Shown: piece by piece, positions 7,890 through 16,378 of the stretch | Numbering within the stretch: the first letter of the stretch is position 1 | How the letters are laid out: each line of letters opens with the position of its first letter | Assembly (NCBI GenBank): GCA_003153155.1 | Contig: PLWV01000013.1 | Span: forward strand, 1-64,000 | Direction of reading: 5' to 3' | DNA: 64,000 bases | Source: Gallionella sp. | GTDB taxonomy: Bacteria; Pseudomonadota; Gammaproteobacteria; Burkholderiales; Gallionellaceae | The notes under the pieces: model-generated | The model's input: the letters and a program-made list of their open reading frames with translations, nothing else | Told to the model about the DNA's origin: nothing | Databases searched by the model: none | Program-made: the position numbers and the translations under genes

Positions 7890-9823
7890 GCAACTTCCTC
7901 CAGTTTTGCTACAAAGCGTGTCTGTACTTCAAGATCAAGCAAATCGATCTCACCGATTGCCAGTTGCACCCGGGTATTGGCGGGCAATTCCGGCAGCGAG
8001 GGCACACGGAAGATCAGCGGGATGTCGTTCAGCTTCACCAGATTTTCGCGCAGCACGATCGCTTCAACTTGCCCGATTTTTTCCTGTTGCAACCAGCGCA
8101 AACACCAGTAGCGCTCCATGCTGCGCTGGAATTCGTTATAGATGCCATACATGGTATCGAAGTCGCGCATCGTGGCGTACAGCGCGGGGTCGTTTTTGGG
8201 ATAGGCTGGTTCCTCATCGCGCAGCATTGCGATGATCTGGCGTTGATTCACCATATCCACATAGCGGCGCAGCGGTGAGCTGGACCACATGTATTGCGCC
8301 ACGCCCAAGCCATGATGCGGTGCGGCGACCGTGCTCATTTTCACCTTGCCGTTTTGCTGGGTGCGATAGATGCCGGCGAAGCCATGCTCGGCAAGATGCT
8401 TGCCCCATTCGCTGTTCACCAGGATCATCAGCTCGGAAACCACCTTGTCGATGGGCGAACCGCGCCGGCGTTGCGTGATGCTGACACGGTCATTCGGGTG
8501 CCCGGCCATAACCAGCGACTTGGCGGGCGTTGTTTGCCCGCCTAGTCGAATGGCTAGTGGTTCCATCAAAAGCTCTTCGGATTCGATATGAAAGTTGTAA
8601 TCCATTTGCTGCGTGCTGTTGTCGGACGGTTTGCCGCGCCCGGCTTCCATTTTTTGCACCAGATTCCACAGTAAGGTCAGTTCGCTCGCATAGGGATAAT
8701 CAAGCTTGCCAGCCGCCAGCGTCTCTTCGTTGAACAGCGGCTCCAGTGTGTCATGGCGCAGATTCGCCGCGATGTGTATACGCTCGACGCGGCTTTCATA
8801 ATTTAAAATTGCCAGCGTTTCGCCGTCCACTTCGATGTACATCGACAGCGCGGGGCAAACGCGGTCTGCGCACAGCGTGAAGGCTTGCACCACGCTGTTC
8901 GGCAGCATGGTGATCTTTTGGCCGGGCATATACACGGTGGAGAGGCGTTGTGCGGCGACCTTGTCGCCATCCGAGTCGCGCGGCAGTCCCAGTGCGGGAG
9001 CGGCAATATGCACACCGATACGCCAGTTGCCGCTGGCTAATTTTTCCACCGAGAACGCATCGTCAATTTCCGTGGTGGACGCATCGTCGATACTGAAGGC
9101 ATTCACGCCGGCCTGCGGCAATTCCTCCCACGCACTTAATTCGACAGGCGGAAAGTCCGTGCCTTTGGGGAAATGCTCGAACAGGAAACGCTGCAAATGG
9201 TAATCCTGTAGGGACGGCAACGCGCCGCAGCGATGCAGCAGATGAGCGGCGGATAAATGCGTTGTCGCGCAAGCCGCTTCCAGAGCCTTGGCCTCAATGG
9301 TGTTGCGATCCGGTTTGTAGAGCAACTGCGGCAAGTGTTCGGCAAATTCGCCGGGTAATTCAAAACGGCTGAGCTGTTCGGTGTAACGCGCCTGCAACGC
9401 CAGTTGCTGACGCTTGCGCTCGGCTCCAGCCAGCGCGGCTTTGAGCACATCAGGCGGTGCGGCGCGATAGCGGCCTTTGCCTTTCTTGTGAAAATAGATT
9501 GGCGCGCTATGCAGGCGTATCAAGGCGGCGGCGGCCTCCAATGAACTTGGGATATGGCCAAAATATTCGGTGGCGATTTGCTCGAAGCCAAATTCATCCG
9601 CTGGACAGCATTCCCACAGAAAATCCACCTCGATGCCCGAGGCGATGGACTCTGCCTGGGCAATAAATTCGGCTAAGGCGGGCTGGGTGAAACGCAGCAT
9701 CACATTGGCCGCTTTGACCTTGCTGCGCTTGCCGGACACACTTTCAATCTGGAGTGAAGTGGTGTTGTCGGTCATGACGTTGCCGACCTTGAAACTGCCG
9801 TCTTCTTCGTAAAGAATATTCAT
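7886..9823 (-). CDS. RNase II/RNB-family 3'-5' exoribonuclease with in-frame repeat insertion
   Basis: 645 residues from the ATG at 9823; a frame extending to 9850 would need TTG. The central RNB domain has the catalytic Asp cluster SIDDASTTEIDDAFSV (about 245-260) and the later motif QRRRGSPIDKVVSELMILVN, then an ASPLRRY-like 'SSPLRRYVDMVNQRQ'. It degrades single-stranded RNA processively from the 3' end. The stretch MEPLAIRLGGQTTPAKSLVM before 'RVSITQRRRGSP' is encoded by a 60-bp palindromic element (8509-8568) also found elsewhere in the window; it adds 20 residues without breaking the frame, probably in a surface loop. The gene overlaps the TonB-like gene by 4 bases. Confidence 0.88.
   Translation of the reverse strand: MNILYEEDGSFKVGNVMTDNTTSLQIESVSGKRSKVKAANVMLRFTQPALAEFIAQAESIASGIEVDFLWECCPADEFGFEQIATEYFGHIPSSLEAAAALIRLHSAPIYFHKKGKGRYRAAPPDVLKAALAGAERKRQQLALQARYTEQLSRFELPGEFAEHLPQLLYKPDRNTIEAKALEAACATTHLSAAHLLHRCGALPSLQDYHLQRFLFEHFPKGTDFPPVELSAWEELPQAGVNAFSIDDASTTEIDDAFSVEKLASGNWRIGVHIAAPALGLPRDSDGDKVAAQRLSTVYMPGQKITMLPNSVVQAFTLCADRVCPALSMYIEVDGETLAILNYESRVERIHIAANLRHDTLEPLFNEETLAAGKLDYPYASELTLLWNLVQKMEAGRGKPSDNSTQQMDYNFHIESEELLMEPLAIRLGGQTTPAKSLVMAGHPNDRVSITQRRRGSPIDKVVSELMILVNSEWGKHLAEHGFAGIYRTQQNGKVKMSTVAAPHHGLGVAQYMWSSSPLRRYVDMVNQRQIIAMLRDEEPAYPKNDPALYATMRDFDTMYGIYNEFQRSMERYWCLRWLQQEKIGQVEAIVLRENLVKLNDIPLIFRVPSLPELPANTRVQLAIGEIDLLDLEVQTRFVAKLEEVA
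8509..8568 (-). repeat. 60-bp palindromic element, copy B, inside the exoribonuclease gene
   Basis: Reads on the minus strand TGATGGAACCACTAGCC...GTCGCTGGTTA, exactly 60 bp. Stem CGACTAGGCGGGC pairs with GCCCGCCAAGTCG (12 of 13) around an AAACAAC loop. It matches the copy at 13889-13948 at most positions. Length is a multiple of three and it is read as 20 sense codons. Confidence 0.9.
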
Positions 9824-9894
9824 GGAGTGTTGCGAGAAAATTTGGCACAAATTATAACAGTTCGGCTATGCACGAGCGGTTTGCCGCAGGCAAC

Positions 9895-9920
9895 AAAAAA
9901 GCCGACTTGCGTCGGCTTGT
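9895..9920 (-). terminator. Rho-independent terminator of the cytochrome c gene
   Basis: On the minus strand AAGCCGAC-GCAA-GTCGGC is followed by six T residues: a perfect 8-bp GC-rich stem with a tetraloop, 19 bases after the stop codon of the cytochrome gene. Confidence 0.88.
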
Positions 9921-9938
9921 TGCGCGGGTGGGATGGCC

Positions 9939-10259
9939 TTATTTCTGGCTCAGCGCCCATTCCACGATGGTCTTGATGCTTTCATCGCTAACTGATTTCG
10001 CTGTGGGCATCATAGGCACAGCGCCCCATGAACCGGAACCGCCATTGCGTACCTTCTTTTCCAGCCTGGCTTGGGCTTCCTTGTCGTCCTTGTACTTCGC
10101 GGCGACATCCTTTATGGCTGGGCCGACCAATTTTTTGGCTACTGCATGACATGCAGTACAGCCGCTTTTCTTGAACAGAGCCTCGCCATCGGCTGCGGCA
10201 AACGCGGTAGCGGAAACAGACAGGGCAGCCATCATTGCAATAAGATAAGAAGTTTTCAT
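9939..10259 (-). CDS. Small periplasmic class I cytochrome c (c551/c552 type)
   Basis: 106 residues with a signal peptide (MKTSYLIAMMAALSVSATAFAA). The haem motif CTACH is at about 34-38 and a distal methionine lies in VPMMPTAKSVSD (about 80-84). The fold length (about 84 mature residues) matches cytochrome c551/c552, soluble electron carriers to terminal oxidases or nitrite reductases. AGGAGA sits 6 bases before the ATG. It has its own terminator, so it is likely monocistronic. Confidence 0.9.
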   Translation of the reverse strand: MKTSYLIAMMAALSVSATAFAAADGEALFKKSGCTACHAVAKKLVGPAIKDVAAKYKDDKEAQARLEKKVRNGGSGSWGAVPMMPTAKSVSDESIKTIVEWALSQK

Positions 10260-10444
10260 AACAGTCTCCTTTTAGAAAAAATCTGATGCGCGCAATCTAC
10301 TCCTTTTTGGTAATACATCAAATGTAGACGAGTAAAACCATCAAGAATAAATATTGCTTGTTTATACACAAAGCAAAATATGTCCCTATGTCTTTGCACC
10401 CGAGCCGCACGGTGGAATAGGTTAAACTTGCGCGTCTGTTGGCA

Positions 10445-11533
10445 ATGCGACCGATACAAAACATGGAAGAACCCTTCATCACCGAAACCCGCTTAAGACT
10501 TCGTGCTTGGCTGGCTTTCGGCTACACACTGTTCATCGTGTATGGGAGCCTGTCGCCATTTTCCGGTTGGCGCGGGCAAGGTTTGGATTTTATCGAGGTA
10601 CTTCGCGCACCTTTTCTGCTCACCTATACCGCGTTCGATACGGTTATCAATTTGCTGGCCTATATGCCGTTCGGCTTGCTGGTTGGACTGATGTTGCGCA
10701 CACGTTTTAGTGCGCTTGTCAGCGTGATTCTGGGTCTGTGTCTGGGCGTATTGTTGTCAGCGAGCATGGAGTATCTGCAAATGTATTTGCCGATGCGTGT
10801 CAGTTCCAATATGGATTTGCTGACCAATAGTGCGGGTACGTTGATAGGCGCATTACTGGCGGTGAGCATAACTTCGTGGACCTGGTTTTTCTCGCGACTG
10901 ACGCGCTGGCGCAGCGGTTTGTTTCGTCATGGCAAAGAGATGGATTTTGGTCTGGCCTTGCTTGCGCTATGGATGTTCGGACAGATCAACCCGTCCCTGC
11001 CGATGCTGGGCAATGTGTTTATCAGCGGTGTGGCGCGCCAGCCTTTTGTGACACTGCGGTCCGCCCCGTTTAATGGATGGGAAACCAGTGCTGTCACACT
11101 GAATTTGTTGATGTTGGGTACGTTGATGCTGACCTTGCTGCGTGCGCCGCGCAATATCGTCACGGCGTTACTGGTGATATTGAGCGTGGTGGCGCTGGCG
11201 AAATTCATTACCGCCGCGCTGCTGCTGAAATCCTGGGCGCTGTTGTTATGGATCAACAGCGAGGCGTTGCTGGGAATGTTGCTGGGGATATTGCTGTTGT
11301 TTGTAGCGATGCGGCTGCCGCGCAGTGCGGCGATGGGTTTCGGCACTGCAGCGGCTTTATGCTACTTTGCCATCGTGAATTTTGTGTTTGACGACAACAC
11401 CCCTTCTGCCGCAATGTCCATCTACCACTGGCATTACGGGCATTTGCTCAACTACAACGGGCTGGCGCAGACCATCACTTTAGTCTTCCCTTTGCTGCTG
11501 ATATTTCATCTGTGGCGTATCAGGAAAGTATAA
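10445..11533 (+). CDS. VanZ-like multi-pass membrane protein
   Basis: 362 residues from the ATG at 10445; an ATG at 10463 and a TTG at 10439 are also possible and none has a clear ribosome-binding site. About ten hydrophobic segments. The N-terminal half fits the VanZ-like family (LAFGYTLFIVYGSLSPFSGW, AYMPFGLLVG, SASMEYLQMYLPMRVSSNMDLLTNSAGTLIGA). The C-terminal half is an additional membrane region. VanZ-like proteins lack a defined biochemical role outside glycopeptide resistance. Confidence 0.78.
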   Translation: MRPIQNMEEPFITETRLRLRAWLAFGYTLFIVYGSLSPFSGWRGQGLDFIEVLRAPFLLTYTAFDTVINLLAYMPFGLLVGLMLRTRFSALVSVILGLCLGVLLSASMEYLQMYLPMRVSSNMDLLTNSAGTLIGALLAVSITSWTWFFSRLTRWRSGLFRHGKEMDFGLALLALWMFGQINPSLPMLGNVFISGVARQPFVTLRSAPFNGWETSAVTLNLLMLGTLMLTLLRAPRNIVTALLVILSVVALAKFITAALLLKSWALLLWINSEALLGMLLGILLLFVAMRLPRSAAMGFGTAAALCYFAIVNFVFDDNTPSAAMSIYHWHYGHLLNYNGLAQTITLVFPLLLIFHLWRIRKV

Positions 11534-11555
11534 TTCGATTTTTCCGGAGTCTGCC

Positions 11556-11867
11556 ATGAGCTTTTACGATAAGCATGTTTTTTTCTGTACCAATCAACGT
11601 GAGGACGGCAGCGCTTGCTGCAACAATCACGGCGCACAAAAGACGCGCGACTATGTGAAGAACAAGGTCAAGGAACTCGGCATTTCCAACCCCCAAAATA
11701 AAATCCGCATCAATTCCGCCGGATGCATGGATCGCTGCGAGGAAGGCCCGGTCATCGTGGTATATCCCGAGGGCACCTGGTACACCTACATAGATGAAAG
11801 CGACCTCGATGAAATCATCGAAGAACATTTGAAAAACGGGCGGGTGGTGGAACGGCTGAAAATTTAG
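11556..11867 (+). CDS. Thioredoxin-like [2Fe-2S] ferredoxin
   Basis: 103 residues. Cysteines are arranged as in Shethna-type/thioredoxin-fold ferredoxins: FFCTNQREDGSACC near the N-terminus and NSAGCMDRCEEGP near residue 57, which together would bind one 2Fe-2S cluster. It ends in an acidic helix (DESDLDEIIEEHL). Cytoplasmic electron carrier of unknown partner. It follows the VanZ-like gene by 22 bases. Confidence 0.88.
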   Translation: MSFYDKHVFFCTNQREDGSACCNNHGAQKTRDYVKNKVKELGISNPQNKIRINSAGCMDRCEEGPVIVVYPEGTWYTYIDESDLDEIIEEHLKNGRVVERLKI

Positions 11868-11993
11868 GGTATCCGAATTGCTTGTTGGGGTCAGCTAAAT
11901 TGTCAGGGTTAGGTCAACTCACCGGATGGCAATTTCCCTTCAGCAGGAGATGGCGATGCTTCAAGACACTAAAGGCATACCCGGCGGTTCGGT

Positions 11994-12025
11994 CAAATTC
12001 CCCGCCGCAAGCGGCGGGGAATTTG
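11994..12025. repeat. Perfect 15-bp inverted repeat
   Basis: CAAATTCCCCGCCGC and GCGGCGGGGAATTTG flank two bases (AA), a very stable hairpin in the gap between the ferredoxin and the glycosyltransferase-like gene. No T-run follows, so it is more likely a mobile palindrome than a terminator. Confidence 0.8.
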
Positions 12026-12137
12026 TCCCTGAGAGATTGAAGGCTTTGATCATGCTTGCTGCTGGTGGGATCAATAACCTGAATTTTTTTTACAGATTTT
12101 ACGATAACCGTCCATTCCAGACGGGAAGGAAACAAAT

Positions 12138-12944
12138 TTGAAAACCATCGTTCTGCAGTCATATCGCACCCACGACATCCCGAACTGGATTGCCACGTGC
12201 TTGCGCACTGTAACGGAATGGTCGAAACAATGCGGTTTTGACCATGTGCTCACAGGCGACGAATTTTTTGATTACGCGCCGGCCTGGGCGAGGGAGCGCT
12301 GCGGCACGCAGATTTTTCCGGTAACTGATCTAGCCCGCCTGAATCTGATGCGAGACTATCTGGACCGTGGGTACGACCGGGCGGTCTGGCTCGATGCCGA
12401 TGTTCTCGTTTTTGCCCCCCAGTTACTGAAAATAGACACCCAGTCCGGCTACGCCTTTAGCCACGAGGTTGTCTTGGGCGAATTGCCTGACGGGCGCATT
12501 CATATTTCTGCCCCGAGCATCAATAATGCGGCCATGGTGTTTGAGAAGAACCATCCCATGCTTGAGTTCTATCGTTTTGCGACCGAGGCCATCCTGCGCA
12601 ATGCGCCGCCCGGCGAGATCGCGCGCACGGCGGTAGGGCCGCAATTCCTGCGGGCGCTCAACAGCGCCATGCCCATTGAACGCCTGACCTCAGTGGGATT
12701 GTTCACTCCCAGGCTGATGATAGATATTGCCAAGGGCGGCCCCGATTTCCATCTGTGCGCCGCGTATGCACGCAAGTTCGGCTACCCCATGGCGGCCGCC
12801 AACCTGTGCCATTTCATACGTCATATCAACGATACTGCCAGTCGCCAACGGATCGACAGCCTGTTCGAACAGGCCATCGAAAGGCTGCTGGCAACGCAGG
12901 GGGAAATCCTAAACTGCCATTTTCAGGTCGCTCCGGCTGCATGA
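12138..12944 (+). CDS. Glycosyltransferase-like protein (DXD type)
   Basis: 268 residues with a TTG start at 12138, preceded by GGAAGGA at suitable spacing and with no earlier in-frame ATG. RAVWLDADVLVFAP (about 80-93) is a typical nucleotide-sugar/metal DXD motif after a beta strand, and 'SINNAAMVFEKNHPMLEFY' resembles the acceptor region of capsular-polysaccharide-type transferases. There is no membrane segment. The donor and acceptor are unknown and no other sugar genes lie near. Confidence 0.6.
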   Translation: MKTIVLQSYRTHDIPNWIATCLRTVTEWSKQCGFDHVLTGDEFFDYAPAWARERCGTQIFPVTDLARLNLMRDYLDRGYDRAVWLDADVLVFAPQLLKIDTQSGYAFSHEVVLGELPDGRIHISAPSINNAAMVFEKNHPMLEFYRFATEAILRNAPPGEIARTAVGPQFLRALNSAMPIERLTSVGLFTPRLMIDIAKGGPDFHLCAAYARKFGYPMAAANLCHFIRHINDTASRQRIDSLFEQAIERLLATQGEILNCHFQVAPAA

Positions 12945-13165
12945 CATGTGCTGTCACAATAATCACCCTGAACCGATGTGACTAAAACCCACGTAGCAGA
13001 GAAAATGCGATCCATGTCACCCAATATTCCATTACCCGCCAGCTGTGACTGGCATCCCTGAAATCAGATCACAATTGAGTTTTCGCACAACCTCGGAAGA
13101 TAATAGCCATTCATGCCGCATCAACTCTTGAATCTTCCTGCTGGATTTCGAATACCCGAACTTAA

Positions 13166-13786
13166 ATGCCTACCCTGAAAAAATTTTCCATAACGGGCGC
13201 AGCCGGAAACCTCGAGGGCATCGCGCACCTGCCTGACGTTGCGCCGCGCGCCATCGCGGTGGTGGCGCATCCCTTGCCCACCATGGGCGGCACGATGGAC
13301 AACAAGGTCGTCACGACCCTGGCGAAAACTTTTGTGGAACTGGGTTTCGTCGCGTTGCGTTTCAACTTTCGCAGTGTGGGAGCCAGCGGCGGCGAATTCG
13401 ATAGCGGCAACGGTGAGACGGAAGATGTGCTGGCGATAGTGCGCTATGCGCAACAGGAGTATGGCAACCTGCCGCTGATCCTTTCCGGCTTTTCTTTCGG
13501 TGGCTATGTGCAGGCATGCGCCGCACAACATTTGCACCCGCATCCGCACCGGCTGGTGCTGATCGCGCCTGCAGTGGGGCGTTTCGCGATGCCGCCCGTG
13601 CGGCATGACACGCTGCTGGTGCATGGCGAGCTGGACGAGGTCGTGCCGTTGGCCGATGTGCTGCAATGGGCTCGTCCGCTGCATCTGCCCATCGTGGTGC
13701 TGCCGGAGGCGGGACATTTTTTCCACGGACGGCTGAACCAGATCAAGCAGATCGTGCTGCATGCATTCAACGGGCATCCGCTATGA
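13166..13786 (+). CDS. Alpha/beta hydrolase (dienelactone hydrolase-like fold)
   Basis: 206 residues. The oxyanion region VAHPLPTMGGTMDNKVV, the nucleophile elbow GFSFGG (Ser about 114), the acid in VHGELDEVVP and the final histidine in EAGHFFHG are all present in order. Proteins of this type are soluble hydrolases of uncertain substrate and are widespread in betaproteobacteria. The neighbouring ABC exporter starts about 220 bases downstream, separated by repeats, so a functional link is not shown. Confidence 0.8.
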   Translation: MPTLKKFSITGAAGNLEGIAHLPDVAPRAIAVVAHPLPTMGGTMDNKVVTTLAKTFVELGFVALRFNFRSVGASGGEFDSGNGETEDVLAIVRYAQQEYGNLPLILSGFSFGGYVQACAAQHLHPHPHRLVLIAPAVGRFAMPPVRHDTLLVHGELDEVVPLADVLQWARPLHLPIVVLPEAGHFFHGRLNQIKQIVLHAFNGHPL

Positions 13787-13807
13787 ACCAAGATTTTCCA
13801 TTTGAGA

Positions 13808-13980
13808 CATACCCGTTCCTTCCCACTTGCAGGGGGAAGGTTAGGATGGGGGTAGAACAGTGGCATTGTGGAGTTTCTACCCCCTCCCTGATGAAACTAC
13901 TAGCCATTCGACTTGGCTGGCAGAAAACGCCAGCCAAGTCGCTGGTTATAGCCCTCCCCCTGCAAGTGGGAGGGGATATT
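13808..13980 (+). repeat. CT-rich palindromic repeat F, copy 1, interrupted by the 60-bp element
   Basis: Two G/C-rich hairpin arms (CTTCCCACTTGCAGGGGGAAGG and CCCTCCCCCTGCAAGTGGGAGGG type) are joined by a spacer ending CTACCCCCTCCC. The second arm begins TAGCCCTCCCC. Between CTCCC and TAGCC lies the 60-bp element (13889-13948). The uninterrupted counterpart is at 52027-52143. Confidence 0.85.
13889..13948 (+). repeat. 60-bp palindromic element, copy A (nested in repeat F)
   Basis: The stem CGACTTGGCTGGC / GCCAGCCAAGTCG is a perfect 13-bp palindrome around AGAAAAC. Boundaries are set by comparison with the empty site at 52 kb: CTCCC on the left and TAGCC on the right rejoin without loss once the 60 bp are removed. 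Confidence 0.9.
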
Positions 13981-14008
13981 GCGGCTTTGCGCTATTGGAC
14001 TATTTGAG

Positions 14009-14929
14009 ATGGCCATCGTCCTCTCCGCACAAAACCTGCGCAAATGCTACGGCGATCAAGTGGTAGTGGATGGGCTGAATCTTTCCATTCAGCGCGGCGA
14101 ATGTTTCGGTTTGCTGGGGCCGAATGGCGCGGGCAAGACCACCACGCTGCGTTTGATGCTTGGCTTGATCACGCCGGACACGGGCGAGTTGCAGCTGCTG
14201 GATCATGCCGTGCCGCAACAGGCGCGTGCTGCCCGGCTGCGCGTCGGTGTCGTGCCGCAGATAGACAATCTCGACCCGGATTTCACCGTGGCGGAAAACC
14301 TGCTGGTGTATGGCCGCTACTTTGGCATGAGCGACGCGGCAATCGAAGCGCGTATGCCGGAGTTGCTGGAATTCGCCAATCTGACCCACAAGCGCGATGT
14401 CAAAGTGCCGACCCTGTCCGGCGGGATGAAGCGGCGCCTGACCCTGGCGCGCGCGCTGGTGAACGACCCCGAAGTCATTTTTCTCGATGAGCCGACCACC
14501 GGACTTGATCCGCAAGCGCGCCATCTGATCTGGCAACGCCTGCGCGAGCTGACCGCAAGTGGCAAGACCTTGTTGCTCACCACGCACTTCATGGATGAAG
14601 CGGAGCGGCTATGCCACCGCCTCGCGGTGATGGATAACGGACGCATCATCAGCACCGGTTCGCCGCGCGAACTGATCGCACAAAACATCGAGCCGCAGGT
14701 GGTCGAGGTGTTTGGCGAACAGGCGGCGGCATGGGCGCAAAGCCATGCGGCGCGTCATGCACAGCGCTTCGAGGTGAGCGGTGAGACGGTGTATTGCTAT
14801 GTGGCCGATGCGCAGCCGCTGCTGCTGGAATTGCAGCAACATCCGGAACTGCGCTACCTGCATCGGCCTGCCAATCTGGAGGATGTGTTCCTCAAGCTGA
14901 CAGGTCGCGAGATGCGGGAGCAATCTTGA
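14009..14929 (+). CDS. nodI: ABC transporter ATP-binding protein (NodI family)
   Basis: 306 residues from the ATG at 14009; the frame is open further upstream but through repeat DNA. Walker [11 protein letters not shown] (about 38-47), signature [15 protein letters not shown] (about 137-151), Walker [13 protein letters not shown] (about 156-167) and H-loop [11 protein letters not shown] are all intact. With the following permease it forms a two-gene ABC-2 exporter of the NodIJ/DrrAB class. In non-symbiotic betaproteobacteria the substrate of NodIJ homologues is unknown; the name reflects family, not nodulation. Confidence 0.9.
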   Translation: MAIVLSAQNLRKCYGDQVVVDGLNLSIQRGECFGLLGPNGAGKTTTLRLMLGLITPDTGELQLLDHAVPQQARAARLRVGVVPQIDNLDPDFTVAENLLVYGRYFGMSDAAIEARMPELLEFANLTHKRDVKVPTLSGGMKRRLTLARALVNDPEVIFLDEPTTGLDPQARHLIWQRLRELTASGKTLLLTTHFMDEAERLCHRLAVMDNGRIISTGSPRELIAQNIEPQVVEVFGEQAAAWAQSHAARHAQRFEVSGETVYCYVADAQPLLLELQQHPELRYLHRPANLEDVFLKLTGREMREQS

Positions 14930-14940
14930 AAAGGGGGACG

Positions 14941-14995
14941 TGGCGTGTGCTGTGCGCACGGCATAGATCAAAAGTCGTGCGCGCAGCGCACGCTA
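14941..14995. repeat. Imperfect inverted repeat between nodI and nodJ
   Basis: TGGCGTGTGCTGTGCGCACGGC (14941-14962 region) and GTCGTGCGCGCAGCGCACGCTA (14974-14995 region) pair at about 17 of 22 positions. It fills most of the 97-base gap inside an otherwise tight gene pair and may set their expression ratio. Confidence 0.65.
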
Positions 14996-15026
14996 CGCTA
15001 GACGAAGTTTTACAAGTAATACCAGC

Positions 15027-15812
15027 ATGAAACCAAATATCTTTGCACTGCCGCAATTCAGCCGCCGTTTCATCCCGATCTGGCGGCGCAACTTTATGGT
15101 GTGGGAAAAAATGGCAGGCTCCGCGATACTCGGCAATCTCGCCGACCCGGTGATTTACATGCTGGGCATGGGCTACGGGCTGGGAGGCATGCTGCCGCAA
15201 ATTGGCGGAATGTCTTACATGGCCTTTCTTGCGGCGGGAATAGTGTGCTACAGCACCATGAACAGCGCCAGCTTCGAGGTGTTGTATTCCACCTTCTCGC
15301 GTATGTACGAGCAACGCACCTGGGATGCGATTCTCAACACGCCGATCACGCTGGACGACATCGTATTCTCGGAAGTTGTCTGGGCGGGGAGCAAAAGCCT
15401 GCTCTCCGGTCTGGCGGTGCTGCTGGTGATTTGGCTGCTGGGGATGTCGCACTCGCCGCTGTCGTTGTGGATCATTCCGCTCGCTTTGCTGGTGGGGCTG
15501 TGCTTCGCGGCACTGGGACTGATCGTCACCGCGCTCGCACCGGGCTATGATTTTTTCATGTACTACTTCACCTTGGTCATCACACCGATGGTGCTATTAT
15601 GCGGCGTATTTTTTCCGGTCGAGCAGTTGCCTCCATTGTTGCAAAATGTGTCATCTGTCCTGCCGCTGACACATGCAATCAATCTCGCGCGACCGCTGCT
15701 GAATGACGCCATTCCGGCACATTTTTTATTGCATATTGCAGTGCTGTTGGGCTATGTGCTGGTCGGATTTTATGTGGCGCTGGTGCTGTTCAGGAGAAGG
15801 TTGTCCCAGTAA
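15027..15812 (+). CDS. nodJ: ABC-2 type permease (NodJ family)
   Basis: 261 residues with six hydrophobic segments and the ABC-2 signature region 'LVITPMVLLCGVFFPVEQLPPLLQ', ending in a helix pair. It is the membrane partner of the upstream ATPase. Together they should export a lipid-, glycan- or drug-like molecule across the inner membrane. Confidence 0.88.
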   Translation: MKPNIFALPQFSRRFIPIWRRNFMVWEKMAGSAILGNLADPVIYMLGMGYGLGGMLPQIGGMSYMAFLAAGIVCYSTMNSASFEVLYSTFSRMYEQRTWDAILNTPITLDDIVFSEVVWAGSKSLLSGLAVLLVIWLLGMSHSPLSLWIIPLALLVGLCFAALGLIVTALAPGYDFFMYYFTLVITPMVLLCGVFFPVEQLPPLLQNVSSVLPLTHAINLARPLLNDAIPAHFLLHIAVLLGYVLVGFYVALVLFRRRLSQ

Positions 15813-15822
15813 AAGTATTCCA

Positions 15823-15962
15823 AACACCTCTAGAAATTCGTTTTGCGGGATGAAGTGCGAGAAGCCGCGCAGCGAACGACGAGGCATATCGGATGGATAG
15901 ACGAGAAGTGAGCGAGCACGCGACGACGCGATTCGCCCGGAAAACGAATTTATAGAGGTGTT
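15823..15962. mobile_element. 140-bp MITE-like element
   Basis: Terminal inverted repeats of about 25 bp (AACACCTCTAGAAATTCGTTTT... on the left, ...AAAACGAATTTATAGAGGTGTT on the right, two mismatches) enclose about 90 bp with no reading frame. It ends two bases before the hemJ start codon, so GAGGTG in the right end serves as the only ribosome-binding-site-like sequence for hemJ. No matching transposase gene is in the window. Confidence 0.7.
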
Positions 15963-15964
15963 TT

Positions 15965-16375
15965 ATGTTGTGGGTCAAAGCGTTTCATATTATCTTCGTC
16001 GTAAGCTGGTTCGCCGGATTGTTCTATCTGCCGCGCATTTTTGTGAATCACGCGATGGCGACCGAGCCTGCCGAAATCGCGCGGCTGAAGCTGATGGAAG
16101 GCAAGCTGTATCGCTTCGTCACCCCGATTGCCTGGCTGGCATTAGGCTTCGGCATGTGGTTGTGGTTGGGTTACGGCATTACCGGAAACTGGCTGTACGC
16201 CAAACTTTTTCTGGTGCTGGTGCTGATCGGCTATCACTATTATTGCGGCAAGCTGGTCAGACAATTTGCCGCCGACCAGAATACCCGCGACCATGTTTTT
16301 TATCGCTGGTTCAACGAAATTCCGGTGCTCGTTCTGATAGCTGTAGTTATTCTCGTCACCGTAAAACCTTTCTAA
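15965..16375 (+). CDS. hemJ: Protoporphyrinogen oxidase HemJ (CopD-like membrane protein)
   Basis: 136 residues with four membrane helices. Family features are the early His in 'WVKAFHIIFVVSWFAGLFYLPRIFV', the 'KLMEGKLYRFVT' segment, and 'LIGYHYYCGKLVRQFA'. HemJ oxidises protoporphyrinogen IX to protoporphyrin IX in haem synthesis in many bacteria lacking HemG/HemY. The ATG at 15965 follows GAGGTG at a short spacing supplied by the adjacent repeat. A CopD-domain protein of another role is the alternative. Confidence 0.85.
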   Translation: MLWVKAFHIIFVVSWFAGLFYLPRIFVNHAMATEPAEIARLKLMEGKLYRFVTPIAWLALGFGMWLWLGYGITGNWLYAKLFLVLVLIGYHYYCGKLVRQFAADQNTRDHVFYRWFNEIPVLVLIAVVILVTVKPF

Positions 16376-16378
16376 TTT

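Noticed and set aside
11926-12141. 71-codon frame before the glycosyltransferase-like gene
   Set aside because: It runs through a perfect 15-bp inverted repeat and has no recognisable protein pattern.
13979-14008. Upstream extension of the NodI-type ATPase
   Set aside because: The extra ten codons derive from repeat-flanking [18 protein letters not shown] is the family-like start.
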